A DNA stretch of 9,493 nt from an uncultured bacterium (lineage in GTDB: Bacteria > Cyanobacteriota > Vampirovibrionia > Gastranaerophilales > Gastranaerophilaceae): NCBI GenBank assembly GCA_902782905.1, contig CACZPB010000162.1, positions 1 to 9,493 on the forward strand, in the 5' to 3' direction. Made by a program: the position numbers and the translations under genes. Under the pieces are notes generated by a model. That model was given only the letters and a program-made list of their open reading frames with translations, ran no database searches and was not told the DNA's origin. Of this stretch, positions 1 through 7,452 are shown one piece after another (the first letter of the stretch is position 1; every line of letters begins with the position of its first letter).

Positions 1-518
1 CATATCAAACTCTTGTAAGAATTGTAGCACCTGTAATGCCTTTCCAAGCAGAGGATATGTGGCAAAATACTCCTGAAAACCAAAGGAGTGGATTAGAGAG
101 TATTTTACTTGCATCTTGGCCAACGGTTCATCAAGAATGGAACAATGAAAAACTTGAGGAAGATTTTTCAAAAATTCTAAAAACAAGAGAAGTTGTTACA
201 AGAGCGATTGAACCTTTAAGAGCTGCAAAGACAGTAGGAAGCTCTTTGGAGGCTGCAGTTTATATAAAATCTGATAATGCAGAAGTGCTTAAAGCAAATG
301 AAAAAGACATCGCAGATATCTTCATTGTGTCACAAGCTCATATTTCCGAAACAGCACCTTCTGATGTTTTGAATGAGTATACAGAAGGCGAAACAACTGT
401 TTGGGTAACAAAAGCTGAAGGCGAAAAGTGTGAACGTTGCTGGAAGTATCGCACACTGGGCGAACACTCCGGACATGATACAATTTGTTCGGACTGTTAT
501 GAAGCAATAACCGAATAG
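1..518 (+). CDS. ileS: Isoleucyl-tRNA synthetase, C-terminal part (partial at 5' end)
   Basis: Charges tRNA-Ile with isoleucine in the cytoplasm. Only the last 171 residues are inside the window; the reading frame is open from base 3 and ends at TAG (516-518). The visible part begins in the helical anticodon-binding domain, with the class Ia signature VAPVMPFQAEDMW followed by the ASWP element usual in IleS. It ends in a zinc-finger tail, CERC followed 15 residues later by CSDC (C-x2-C-x15-C-x2-C), which in IleS binds zinc and is needed for aminoacylation. The internal ATG at 36 is not a start, because the conserved region continues upstream of it. The catalytic HIGH/KMSKS domain and the editing domain lie outside the window. 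The stop is 7 bases before polA, which suggests an ileS-polA transcription unit. ValS and LeuS are less likely because they lack this type of C-terminal zinc finger. Confidence 0.95.
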   Translation, partial: YQTLVRIVAPVMPFQAEDMWQNTPENQRSGLESILLASWPTVHQEWNNEKLEEDFSKILKTREVVTRAIEPLRAAKTVGSSLEAAVYIKSDNAEVLKANEKDIADIFIVSQAHISETAPSDVLNEYTEGETTVWVTKAEGEKCERCWKYRTLGEHSGHDTICSDCYEAITE

Positions 519-525
519 GTGTAAA

Positions 526-3210
526 ATGCCAAATAAAAAGACTCTTATATTAATAGATGGTCACGCACTTGCTTTTAGACAATTTTTTGCACTCGAAAGA
601 ACCGGTATGAAAAATTCTGAAAACCAGCCGACTTGGGCTGTCTATGGATTTTTCAAAGCTATTTTCGATTTGCTTGCAAAAATTCATCCCGATTTTATTG
701 CAGTTGCATTTGATGTCGGAAGGCAGACTTTTAGAGTCGAAAAATACGAAGAATATAAGGCTCAAAGAGAAGCGATGCCGGATTCTTTAAGAAGTCAGAT
801 TGGTGTAATCTGTGAAGGATTAAACGCATTTGATATTCCTATTTATACAAAAGAAGGCTTTGAAGCAGACGACGTTATAGGAACAATTTCCAAAATTGCC
901 TCTGAAGCAGGGCACAAAACCCTAATTTTAACAGGAGACCAAGATAGCTTTCAACTTATTGACAGAGAAGGAAGTGTTAAAGTTCTAATTCCTACAAAGG
1001 GTGAACTTTTGGAATATGATTGGGATAGAGTGTATGAGAAATTAGGTGTATATCCAAATCAAATAACCGATTACAAGGGACTTAGGGGAGATACATCAGA
1101 TAATATTCCGGGGGTTAGGGGTATCGGAGAAAAAACTGCTCAAAAACTTTTGAACAGATATCCGACACTTGAGGCTGTTTTAGAGGATGTTGAAAATATT
1201 CCCGAAAAAGCAGTTAAGCAGAAATTGATTGACGGGAAAGAAATTGCAATTTTGTCAAAAGATTTGGCTACAATCATCAGAGATGTTGATGTCCAATTTG
1301 ATATTTCCACAGCTTGTGTAACGCTGCCAAATCTTGAAAAGGTTTCTGAATTTTTAAGAAGGATGCAGTTTTATACATTTATTAAAAATATAGACAAAAT
1401 TCTTTCTTCATTTGATGCCGAGTGTATTTCAGAAAATACAAATTTGAGCCTTTTTGCTCAAAATCAAACTACGGCAGAAGCTGTTCAGCAAGGTTTATTT
1501 TCTCAGGTAATAAAGGAAAATATTGATGACAATGATTTTGAGTATGTATCAGTTAAAAGAGAAAATATAAATGACGTAATAGAAAATCTTTTAAAATCCG
1601 AAAGAATTGCAATCAGATACTATGCAACGGACGGTAATATAGATGCTGTTTCTGTTGCAAATGGTAAAACTTATTATTTTGCAAAAGAATTTATTGAAGC
1701 TTTGAAGCCTATTATCGAAAATGATAAAATCAAAAAAATAGGCTATGATACAAAATCTGATTATCATTTGCTTTGGAATAACGGGTTTAAGCCAAGGGGT
1801 TTAGAATATGACGTTTTACTCGCAAGCTATGTCAAGGACCCAAATCGCAAACATACGCTGGATGCTCAGGCGCTCGATTTTTTAAATCATATAATGACAA
1901 ATGAATCTGATACAGAAAAATATGCTTGTGACGAAGCTTATACTATACTTAAACTTTATGATTATTGGCAAAATAATCTGGATGAGCACGAACAAAAATT
2001 GGTTAAAGAAATTGAAATGCCTTTAACCACAGTGCTGGCAAAAATGGAGCACACAGGTGTTTCTATTGATGTGGATTATCTAAAGGAACTCTCTGCGTTT
2101 ATGACAGAGAAGCTTGCAGAACTTGAAGATTTGATTTATCAGCTCGCCGGTGAACCATTTAATATAAATTCACCTAAACAAGTGGCAGAAGTTCTTTTCG
2201 ACAAGTTAGAGCTAAAAACAAAAAAGAAAAAATCCCGTTCTACTAATGCAGAAGTGTTGGAAGAACTAGCGCAGGAATATGAAATTTGTGAGTATATTTT
2301 AGAACACAGAAAGTTTTCAAAACTTAAGTCTACATATACAGACGCACTTCCGGCACTAATTGATAAGCGCGATAACCGAATTCACACAACATATAATCAA
2401 GCTCTCACTGTTACAGGAAGGCTTTCTTCCTCAAATCCTAATTTGCAAAATATCCCGATTAGGACAGAGGAAGGCAACAAAATTCGCTCAGCGTTTTGTG
2501 CAGAGGACAAAGAAAATTCACTTATATTAAGTGCTGACTACTCTCAAATTGAGCTCAGATTGTTGGCGCATGTTTCTGAAGATACACATCTTATAGAAGC
2601 ATTCAATTCAGGAGAAGATATTCATACAATCACCGCTTCTAAAGTGTTCGGTGTCGGAGTGGACGAAGTTACTAAAGATATGCGAAGAAAAGCAAAGGCT
2701 GTTAATTTTGGAATAGTGTACGGTCAATCAAAATACGGACTTGCTAAAAACCTTGGTATCACAAATAATGAAGCTCAAGATTTTATTGATAAATATTTTG
2801 AAACTTATCCTCGTGTAAAAGAATATATGCTAAGAGAAGTTAATTTTGTAAATGCTCACGGATATGTAGAAACAATATTTGGCAGAAAAAGATACCTCGC
2901 AACAGAACTTATGAGTCCTAATTATCAAATCAGAGAGTTTGCTCAAAGAGCGGCTATAAATCAACCGCTTCAGGGAACTGCGGCTGATTTAATAAAAATG
3001 GCAATGATAGAAGTTGATAAACAAATTCAAGCAAAAGGACTTAAGGCAAAAATGATTATGCAAGTTCACGATGAACTTGTTTTTGAGCTGCCAAAAGAAG
3101 AATTAGAACCATTAAAATCATTGGTTCTTGATGCAATGGAACTTAATCAGCCGCTCAGAGTTCCGCTGGAAGTTGATATAAACTATGGAAGCTCTTGGAA
3201 AGAGGGGTAA
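526..3210 (+). CDS. polA: DNA polymerase I (5' nuclease active, proofreading site degenerate)
   Basis: 894 residues, the usual length for a full PolA. It fills gaps and removes RNA primers in repair and Okazaki-fragment maturation. The 5' nuclease domain (about 1-290) keeps its acidic metal ligands: D11 in LIDG, E113/D115/D116 in FEADD, D138/D140 in TGDQD, and D189/D192 in GDTSDNIPG followed by the helix-hairpin-helix GVRGIGEKTA. A linker (about 295-335) holds NLSLF and QQGLF. The 3'-5' exonuclease fold (about 340-480) is recognisable but lacks ExoI acids (see findings). The polymerase domain is intact: motif A DYSQIELR (D671, E676), motif B with K724, F728 and Y732, and motif C QVHDE (D849, E850). 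The ATG is preceded by AGGTG, which overlaps the ileS stop with a 4-base gap. The next gene converges on it from the other strand. Confidence 0.97.
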   Translation: MPNKKTLILIDGHALAFRQFFALERTGMKNSENQPTWAVYGFFKAIFDLLAKIHPDFIAVAFDVGRQTFRVEKYEEYKAQREAMPDSLRSQIGVICEGLNAFDIPIYTKEGFEADDVIGTISKIASEAGHKTLILTGDQDSFQLIDREGSVKVLIPTKGELLEYDWDRVYEKLGVYPNQITDYKGLRGDTSDNIPGVRGIGEKTAQKLLNRYPTLEAVLEDVENIPEKAVKQKLIDGKEIAILSKDLATIIRDVDVQFDISTACVTLPNLEKVSEFLRRMQFYTFIKNIDKILSSFDAECISENTNLSLFAQNQTTAEAVQQGLFSQVIKENIDDNDFEYVSVKRENINDVIENLLKSERIAIRYYATDGNIDAVSVANGKTYYFAKEFIEALKPIIENDKIKKIGYDTKSDYHLLWNNGFKPRGLEYDVLLASYVKDPNRKHTLDAQALDFLNHIMTNESDTEKYACDEAYTILKLYDYWQNNLDEHEQKLVKEIEMPLTTVLAKMEHTGVSIDVDYLKELSAFMTEKLAELEDLIYQLAGEPFNINSPKQVAEVLFDKLELKTKKKKSRSTNAEVLEELAQEYEICEYILEHRKFSKLKSTYTDALPALIDKRDNRIHTTYNQALTVTGRLSSSNPNLQNIPIRTEEGNKIRSAFCAEDKENSLILSADYSQIELRLLAHVSEDTHLIEAFNSGEDIHTITASKVFGVGVDEVTKDMRRKAKAVNFGIVYGQSKYGLAKNLGITNNEAQDFIDKYFETYPRVKEYMLREVNFVNAHGYVETIFGRKRYLATELMSPNYQIREFAQRAAINQPLQGTAADLIKMAMIEVDKQIQAKGLKAKMIMQVHDELVFELPKEELEPLKSLVLDAMELNQPLRVPLEVDINYGSSWKEG

Positions 3211-3253
3211 ATATAAGAGGTAAAACAAAAATCATTCCTCCTAATTCCATACT

Positions 3254-4393
3254 CTAGACTCTTGTTTTGTTTTTTGCAGATTTCGCACGTTTTTTTCTTC
3301 TCATAAGATCAACAAATGCTTCAAGTCTTGTTATATATCCTGCACGTCCTGTTTGTTCGTCCATAATGAGAGGCAGTATCGGAATTTCGTGCTCACCTCT
3401 GATGGTCGGGAATATATTTTGTGACATAATTTCCGGCATGCAAGTAAACGGCGATATATGTATTATTCCGTCTTTTCCCTTTTTATCCGCAAAGACAACA
3501 TCAGAAACGCACTCCAGAGCATCGCCTCCTATATCTCTCATAAGATAAGGTTTTGCCATTCTCTCTGCTCGTTGGAGGTGAGTTTCTTTACTCTGGAAAG
3601 CTTTTGGAATTATTGCATCTTTTAAAAAGCTTCCGACTGTCAGACTTCTTCTTGTTTCTACTCCCATTCTGCCAAGTTCGCGTTCGATATTCTGGTTGGA
3701 AAATTCATCATTAACAACAAATATTTCACCAGTTAAATCAACATACAAAACTTCTTTGTTTTCATCAATTTCAGTTTTTTCAATTTCTTTTAAAGCTCTA
3801 TGATAAGCTTTGCCTAAATCGTGAGTTGAGTCCGCTTTATCAATCATTTTAAGAGCTTTTTTGTAATTTTTTTCCGCATCACCGTAGTGTATTTCACGCG
3901 CTCTATAGTAAGATAAGGCTTTATCTAAATCGTCAATAACAAAAATTTTTCTAATTGTGATATTAATTGCTCTTAAAATAAGTACAGGGTCATTTTTCCC
4001 CGAGAGTTTTTTTAAAAAGCTGTATAGTCCTTTAATACCATCGTATAAAGACAGTTCAATGTAGTTTGCCTTGTATCCCAAATCCTTTAAAGTCGTGTAA
4101 ATATTATTTCCGTACTCCCCTAATCTGCAAATTCCGGGGGAAGTAATCATGGCAACGTAATCTGCCCCGCCTTCTATTGCTTCAATAAAATTGCCTAATA
4201 TCAATTTGTATGGAAGACAAATTGCTTCAGGCGAATTTTTTGTGCCTAAAGATAATGTTTTTTTGCTGGTATAAGGCGGCACATAAGGTTCTACCCCTAT
4301 TTTTCTCATTCCTGCTGCCCAAGCAATAGATATTGTTCCCATGTGCGGGAATGCAACTTTTATTTTTTTATTTTTGTCTCGTTTAATAGCCAT
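3254..4393 (-). CDS. COG3581-type protein related to CoA-dehydratase activases (putative Fe-S protein)
   Basis: 379 residues. The sequence matches what I know of the COG3581 family ('CoA protein activase', related to 2-hydroxyglutaryl-CoA dehydratase and its activase), whose biochemical role is not established. Seen directly: an N-terminal block with FPHMGT and PPYTSKKTLSLGTK; C59 in AICLPYK and C89 in GICRLGEYGN; a charged helical middle (about 150-215); a second conserved block, VLYVDLTGEIFVVND (216-230); C318 in FTCMPE; and the end block DEQTGRAGYITRLEAF (345-360) before a basic tail. The three cysteines are in places that in relatives suggest a [4Fe-4S] cluster. There is no signal peptide or membrane segment, so it is probably cytoplasmic. 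The ATG has AAGG 9 bases upstream. It diverges from mutL and converges on polA. Its likely partner, the COG3580-type gene at 6272-7348, shares the end block. No ATP-binding activase domain is present in this gene. Confidence 0.8.
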   Translation of the reverse strand: MAIKRDKNKKIKVAFPHMGTISIAWAAGMRKIGVEPYVPPYTSKKTLSLGTKNSPEAICLPYKLILGNFIEAIEGGADYVAMITSPGICRLGEYGNNIYTTLKDLGYKANYIELSLYDGIKGLYSFLKKLSGKNDPVLILRAINITIRKIFVIDDLDKALSYYRAREIHYGDAEKNYKKALKMIDKADSTHDLGKAYHRALKEIEKTEIDENKEVLYVDLTGEIFVVNDEFSNQNIERELGRMGVETRRSLTVGSFLKDAIIPKAFQSKETHLQRAERMAKPYLMRDIGGDALECVSDVVFADKKGKDGIIHISPFTCMPEIMSQNIFPTIRGEHEIPILPLIMDEQTGRAGYITRLEAFVDLMRRKKRAKSAKNKTRV

Positions 4394-4423
4394 TTATATT
4401 TACCTTTTTATTATCCCAACACT

Positions 4424-4429
4424 ATTATA
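4424..4429 (-). promoter_or_regulatory. -10 box (TATAAT) for the COG3581-type gene
   Basis: ATTATA on the plus strand reads TATAAT on the minus strand. A start near 4417 would give a leader of about 24 bases that includes the AAGG ribosome-binding site. No good -35 hexamer is visible; the expected position overlaps the mutL -10 arm. Confidence 0.55.
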
Positions 4430-4449
4430 CTAAAAACAAAAATTTGGAG

Positions 4450-4455
4450 TATAAT
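4450..4455 (+). promoter_or_regulatory. -10 box (TATAAT) for mutL
   Basis: A consensus TATAAT lies 27 bases upstream of the mutL ATG, predicting transcription from about 4462 and a 15-base leader that contains GGGGAG. No recognisable -35 hexamer lies 16-18 bases upstream; that position falls in the opposite -10 arm. Confidence 0.55.
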
Positions 4456-4466
4456 AGACTTATATT

Positions 4467-4472
4467 GGGGAG
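4467..4472 (+). promoter_or_regulatory. Ribosome-binding site GGGGAG deciding the mutL start
   Basis: GGGGAG ends 4 bases before ATG 4477. It supports this start over the in-frame TTG at 4444, which lies upstream of the -10 box and so outside the predicted mRNA. Confidence 0.6.
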
Positions 4473-4476
4473 TATT

Positions 4477-6264
4477 ATGGGAAGAATTATTCAGCTATCG
4501 AAGAATGTAATAAACCAAATTGCAGCCGGTGAGGTTATTGAGCGCCCTTATTCAGTAGTCAAAGAGCTGGTTGAAAATTCGGTTGACGCAGGAGCAAAAA
4601 GAATAAGTATCGAAATTTCCAATGAATGTCGTAACATAAGAGTCGCAGATAATGGTTCCGGTATTCATCCGGATGACATTTTGCTTGCTTTTTCAAAGCA
4701 TGCCACGAGCAAAATTCAAACCGGCGAAGATTTGTATAATGTTAAAACAATGGGCTTTAGAGGAGAGGCTCTTGCCAGTATAATATCTATTTCAAAACTT
4801 ACTTGTATTACAAGAACAAAAGATTTTGAAACAGGGGTAAAAGTAGAGTGCGAAAACTCTGAAGTCAAGCAGTCCAAAACCGGATGTGCAATTGGTACAA
4901 TTATGGAAATAAGGGATTTATTTTATAATCTTCCGGCTCGCTTAAAGTTTTTAAAATCTCCTAAAACAGAGTTTGCCTATATAAGTGAGCTTATTCACTC
5001 ACTTGCACTTGTACATCCTGATGTTGCATTTGAGCTCAAAAACAACGGTAAGGCTACGATTAAAACAACAGGTCAGGGGAATTTGGCAATCGCATTGAAG
5101 GAGGTATTTTCTGAAGATGTTTCCAAAAACTTTAGAGAAGTTTTAAAAACAGATAAGCTTTCCGGATTAAAGATTTCCGGTTATGTAAGTACTCCAAATT
5201 ATACAAGAGCAAGTAAAAAGGATTATTATACTTATGTAAATTCGCGTGTGGTAAAATGTCCTGTATTCCAAAAATCTATTGATACAGTTTATAAAAATTT
5301 GACAGGAAATTCACGCTATCCTTTTATAGTGCTTAATCTGGAAGTCCCGCCAGAAGATGTTGATGTAAACGTTCACCCGACAAAGAAAGAAGTTAGATAT
5401 AAAAATACGAACCAAATTTTCAATTTTATTTATTCGGCAATAGATGGTGCTTTGTCTTCAAGAATTGAACGAGAACAGGAGTCTAAAAAAGAAGAATTTG
5501 TACCGAAAGAAACTTCAGTGCGGGCTGAAATTCAAAAAGACGAAATAGAAGTAGATATTTCTTCCGATATATCAAGTATTTTTGCCCCAAAAAGTTTTGA
5601 AACAGAAAATAATGAAAAAATAGTAAGTTTCCCAAAGCGTGTTGTGAATACGGAGCCGACATATTTTACGCCAAAACAATCGAAACTTATAGAGGAAAAA
5701 GTTCCGGTTGCAGAAGATGTAATAATAGGTCAATATAAAAAGACTTATATATTAATTGAGCGTGAAGAGGGGCTGGAGATTGTAGATCAACATATAGCAG
5801 AGGAACGCTTTATTTATGAGCAGCTTAAAAAATCCAAAAATATTGATTGCCAACTGCTTTTTATATCTGATGTTTTAGAGATTTCTCCATCCGATAAGGA
5901 ACTTTTAGAGACAAATAAGGACAAACTTGAAAAATTTGGATATCAACTGGATTTTATATCAGATCATGAGGTTATATTCAGAAAAGTTCCTCAAATTCTT
6001 TCTCGGGTTGCTCCAAAAGACATTCTGGCGGATATTTTAGAACACATATCCGGTGATATTGATAATATAGAAGAACAAATATTGATTACGACTTCTTGTA
6101 AGGCAGCTGTAAAGGCAAATACATATTTGAACCAATTCCAAATGCAGGAAATTATAAGGAACTGGCGCACCTGTGAAAAACCATTTACTTGTCCTCACGG
6201 GAGACCGATATCACATATTATAGAGCACAAAGATTTAGCTAAGTTCTTCCAAAGAAATAAGTAA
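4477..6264 (+). CDS. mutL: DNA mismatch repair protein MutL with endonuclease motif
   Basis: 595 residues from ATG 4477, chosen because MutL proteins begin close to the motif seen here (GRIIQLSKNVINQIAAGEV) and because of GGGGAG upstream. It couples MutS mismatch recognition to strand removal. The N-terminal GHKL ATPase has E30, N34, D58 in ADNGSG and GFRGEAL (93-99). The transducer domain has YTYVNSRVVK and VDVNVHPTKKEVRY. A charged, probably disordered linker (about 330-420) follows. The C-terminal dimerisation domain carries the metal-dependent nicking motif DQHIAEERFIYE from D437 (the usual form is DQHA-x2-E-x4-E; here A is I), SCKAA at C541 and CPHGRP at C572. All are hallmarks of nuclease-competent MutL in bacteria without MutH. 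QLLFIS at 459-464 sits where other MutLs bind the sliding clamp. It ends 7 bases from the convergent minus-strand gene. Confidence 0.96.
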   Translation: MGRIIQLSKNVINQIAAGEVIERPYSVVKELVENSVDAGAKRISIEISNECRNIRVADNGSGIHPDDILLAFSKHATSKIQTGEDLYNVKTMGFRGEALASIISISKLTCITRTKDFETGVKVECENSEVKQSKTGCAIGTIMEIRDLFYNLPARLKFLKSPKTEFAYISELIHSLALVHPDVAFELKNNGKATIKTTGQGNLAIALKEVFSEDVSKNFREVLKTDKLSGLKISGYVSTPNYTRASKKDYYTYVNSRVVKCPVFQKSIDTVYKNLTGNSRYPFIVLNLEVPPEDVDVNVHPTKKEVRYKNTNQIFNFIYSAIDGALSSRIEREQESKKEEFVPKETSVRAEIQKDEIEVDISSDISSIFAPKSFETENNEKIVSFPKRVVNTEPTYFTPKQSKLIEEKVPVAEDVIIGQYKKTYILIEREEGLEIVDQHIAEERFIYEQLKKSKNIDCQLLFISDVLEISPSDKELLETNKDKLEKFGYQLDFISDHEVIFRKVPQILSRVAPKDILADILEHISGDIDNIEEQILITTSCKAAVKANTYLNQFQMQEIIRNWRTCEKPFTCPHGRPISHIIEHKDLAKFFQRNK

Positions 6265-6277
6265 AAATGTTTTACTT
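6259..6277. terminator. Candidate shared hairpin at the mutL / COG3580-type convergent ends
   Basis: AAGTAAAA (6259-6266) and TTTTACTT (6270-6277) form an 8-bp perfect stem with a 3-base loop, followed by TT on the plus strand. It covers the stop codons of both genes (mutL 6262-6264, minus-strand gene 6272-6274). The stem has a single G-C pair, so as an intrinsic terminator it would be weak. Confidence 0.35.
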
Positions 6278-7348
6278 TTCTACAAATATAGAATCGCAAA
6301 TGTTTGTTTGTGGTACGTAGTCGTATTCTTTTATTTCAGCATCTGCAATGATTTTAGAACGTTTTTTGCGGAAAAGCATATCAACAAACGCTTCGAGTCT
6401 TGTGATAAAGCCGGCTTCACCTGTTTGCTCATCTATCGTCAGAACAAGGATAGGTTTCCCAAAATCTTTGGCCTTTCTTGTTATACGGTCAATCATTAAA
6501 GAATCAGGACCGCAGCCAAAAGCGTTAATTGTTATAATACCGTCTATTTTGTTATCTTTAAGATAATGTCCTGCTGTTCCTGTCATTTCGTTTTCGTTGG
6601 CCCAGTATTTTTTTTGTCCGAGCGTTGCAATACCTTCACTCATTTGTTCATCTGTAAGTTGAAGCGAAGTGAATACTTTTACATCCATTCCTTCCAATTT
6701 ATCAAATATTTTCATTGTTGCGCGCTCATCGTACATGTTGTATCCGTGAGAAATCAGGGCAACATTTATTGGTGAAGATTTAGTCTTTTCAGCTTCTTCT
6801 ATAAATACTTTGCCGCTCAGAGCATAGTGCATTGCTTTTTTGTAGCTCATTCCTGAACGTGCCATGACAAGGAAGTTATTATACACCTTCCAACCTTGTT
6901 TTGAAGCTTTTTTTATTTCATCAAAACTTGTTATGCCAAACGGTTTTACAGCTTCGGTTAAAAACTCATACAAACCTTGGTGTTTAGCAGATTTATCAAG
7001 CGTCGGTTCAATAATATTTATATCAGCTTTTATGACATTTCTTACTAAATCAGGAAGTCCTCTGATTTTTGAGCAGTTATAAATTTTAGGAGCAATAGAT
7101 TGCAGAGACGGAACAAAAATATTCTTAACTCCTTTAGCTATGAGGTTCAAAATATGTCCCAAATATATTTTTATAGGTAAACAAGTCTCTGTAACAACTA
7201 AAGATGCTCCTTCTGACATTGTTTGTTTTGTCGTAGGATCTGAAAGAACTATTTTTATGCCAAGAGCAGTAAAAAAACCATACCAAAATGGATAGTTGTT
7301 ATAAAATGACATTCCTCTCGGAATCCCTATTGTCATATCTTTTTCCAT
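6272..7348 (-). CDS. DUF2229/COG3580-type acyl-CoA dehydratase activase-related protein (putative Fe-S protein)
   Basis: 358 residues. The N-terminal GIPRGMSFYNNYPFWYGFF, the LSDPT element and ETCLPIKIYLGH are typical of the DUF2229/COG3580 family related to 2-hydroxyacyl-CoA dehydratase components; family function is not established. Three cysteines stand in conserved settings: C56 (TCLPIK), C92 (NCSKIRGL) and C279 (FGCGPD), suggesting a [4Fe-4S] site. The second half contains a Rossmann-like stretch (INVALISHGYNMYDE, 194-208). The block DEQTGEAGFITRLEAF (306-321) nearly matches the block of the protein at 3254-4393. A tail of about 28 residues follows, ending in CDSIFVEK. There is no signal peptide or membrane helix. 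The ATG follows AAGGGA by 6 bases. It diverges from ruvC and converges on mutL. In many anaerobes COG3580 and COG3581 proteins are adjacent or fused to an activase ATPase; here mutL lies between them. Confidence 0.82.
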   Translation of the reverse strand: MEKDMTIGIPRGMSFYNNYPFWYGFFTALGIKIVLSDPTTKQTMSEGASLVVTETCLPIKIYLGHILNLIAKGVKNIFVPSLQSIAPKIYNCSKIRGLPDLVRNVIKADINIIEPTLDKSAKHQGLYEFLTEAVKPFGITSFDEIKKASKQGWKVYNNFLVMARSGMSYKKAMHYALSGKVFIEEAEKTKSSPINVALISHGYNMYDERATMKIFDKLEGMDVKVFTSLQLTDEQMSEGIATLGQKKYWANENEMTGTAGHYLKDNKIDGIITINAFGCGPDSLMIDRITRKAKDFGKPILVLTIDEQTGEAGFITRLEAFVDMLFRKKRSKIIADAEIKEYDYVPQTNICDSIFVEK

Positions 7349-7364
7349 GTAAAATCCCTTTAAA

Positions 7365-7394
7365 ATTATAAGTACAAGATTAATAGTACTCCAA
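7365..7394 (-). promoter_or_regulatory. Promoter of the COG3580-type gene
   Basis: On the minus strand TTGGAG (7394-7389) and TATAAT (7370-7365) are 18 bases apart. Transcription would start near 7358, leaving a leader of only about 9-10 bases that may cut into the AAGGGA ribosome-binding site. Confidence 0.5.
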
Positions 7395-7417
7395 AACCCT
7401 TAAAAAGTCACTAAATA

Positions 7418-7446
7418 TTGTATAAATGTTAAGTTACTGTTATAAT
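7418..7446 (+). promoter_or_regulatory. Extended -10 promoter of ruvC
   Basis: TTGTAT (7418-7423), a 17-base spacer and TATAAT (7441-7446), with TGT directly before the -10 box giving the extended -10 form TGnTATAAT. The predicted start of transcription, about 7 bases after the box, falls on or next to the ruvC ATG at 7453. Confidence 0.6.
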
Positions 7447-7452
7447 TTTCGT

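Larger units (their letters stand above)
4422..4457. repeat. Perfect 10-bp inverted repeat over the divergent mutL promoters
   Basis: CTATTATACT (4422-4431) and AGTATAATAG (4448-4457) are exact reverse complements separated by 16 bases of A-rich sequence. Each arm contains a TATAAT box pointing outward toward its own gene. The symmetry could be just two similar promoters back to back, or a site for a dimeric regulator acting on both genes. Confidence 0.7.

Noticed and set aside
3216..3273. Possible terminator between polA and the convergent gene (AAAACAAAA with TTTTGTTTT, or GAGG with CCTC)
   Set aside because: The A-T stem has a single G-C pair and a loop of over 30 bases reaching into the coding region, and the GAGG/CCTC stem is only 4 bp. 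Neither is convincing.
4444..4476. Upstream TTG start for mutL adding eleven residues
   Set aside because: The added residues do not resemble MutL N-termini, the TTG lies upstream of the -10 box, and ATG 4477 has GGGGAG before it and begins at the conserved family start.
6308..7082. Several short plus-strand open frames opposite the COG3580-type gene
   Set aside because: All are antisense to a conserved minus-strand gene; their translations look like low-complexity reverse reading and none carries a motif.
4443..7395. Shared 9-mer TTTGGAGTA near the mutL promoter (4443-4451, plus) and before the COG3580-type gene (7395-7387, minus)
   Set aside because: It sits at different positions relative to the -10 boxes and is short enough to occur by chance in AT-rich intergenic DNA.
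7426..7452. Upstream ATG start for ruvC
   Set aside because: It would place the start codon inside the promoter and add nine residues before the canonical MKILGIDPG.
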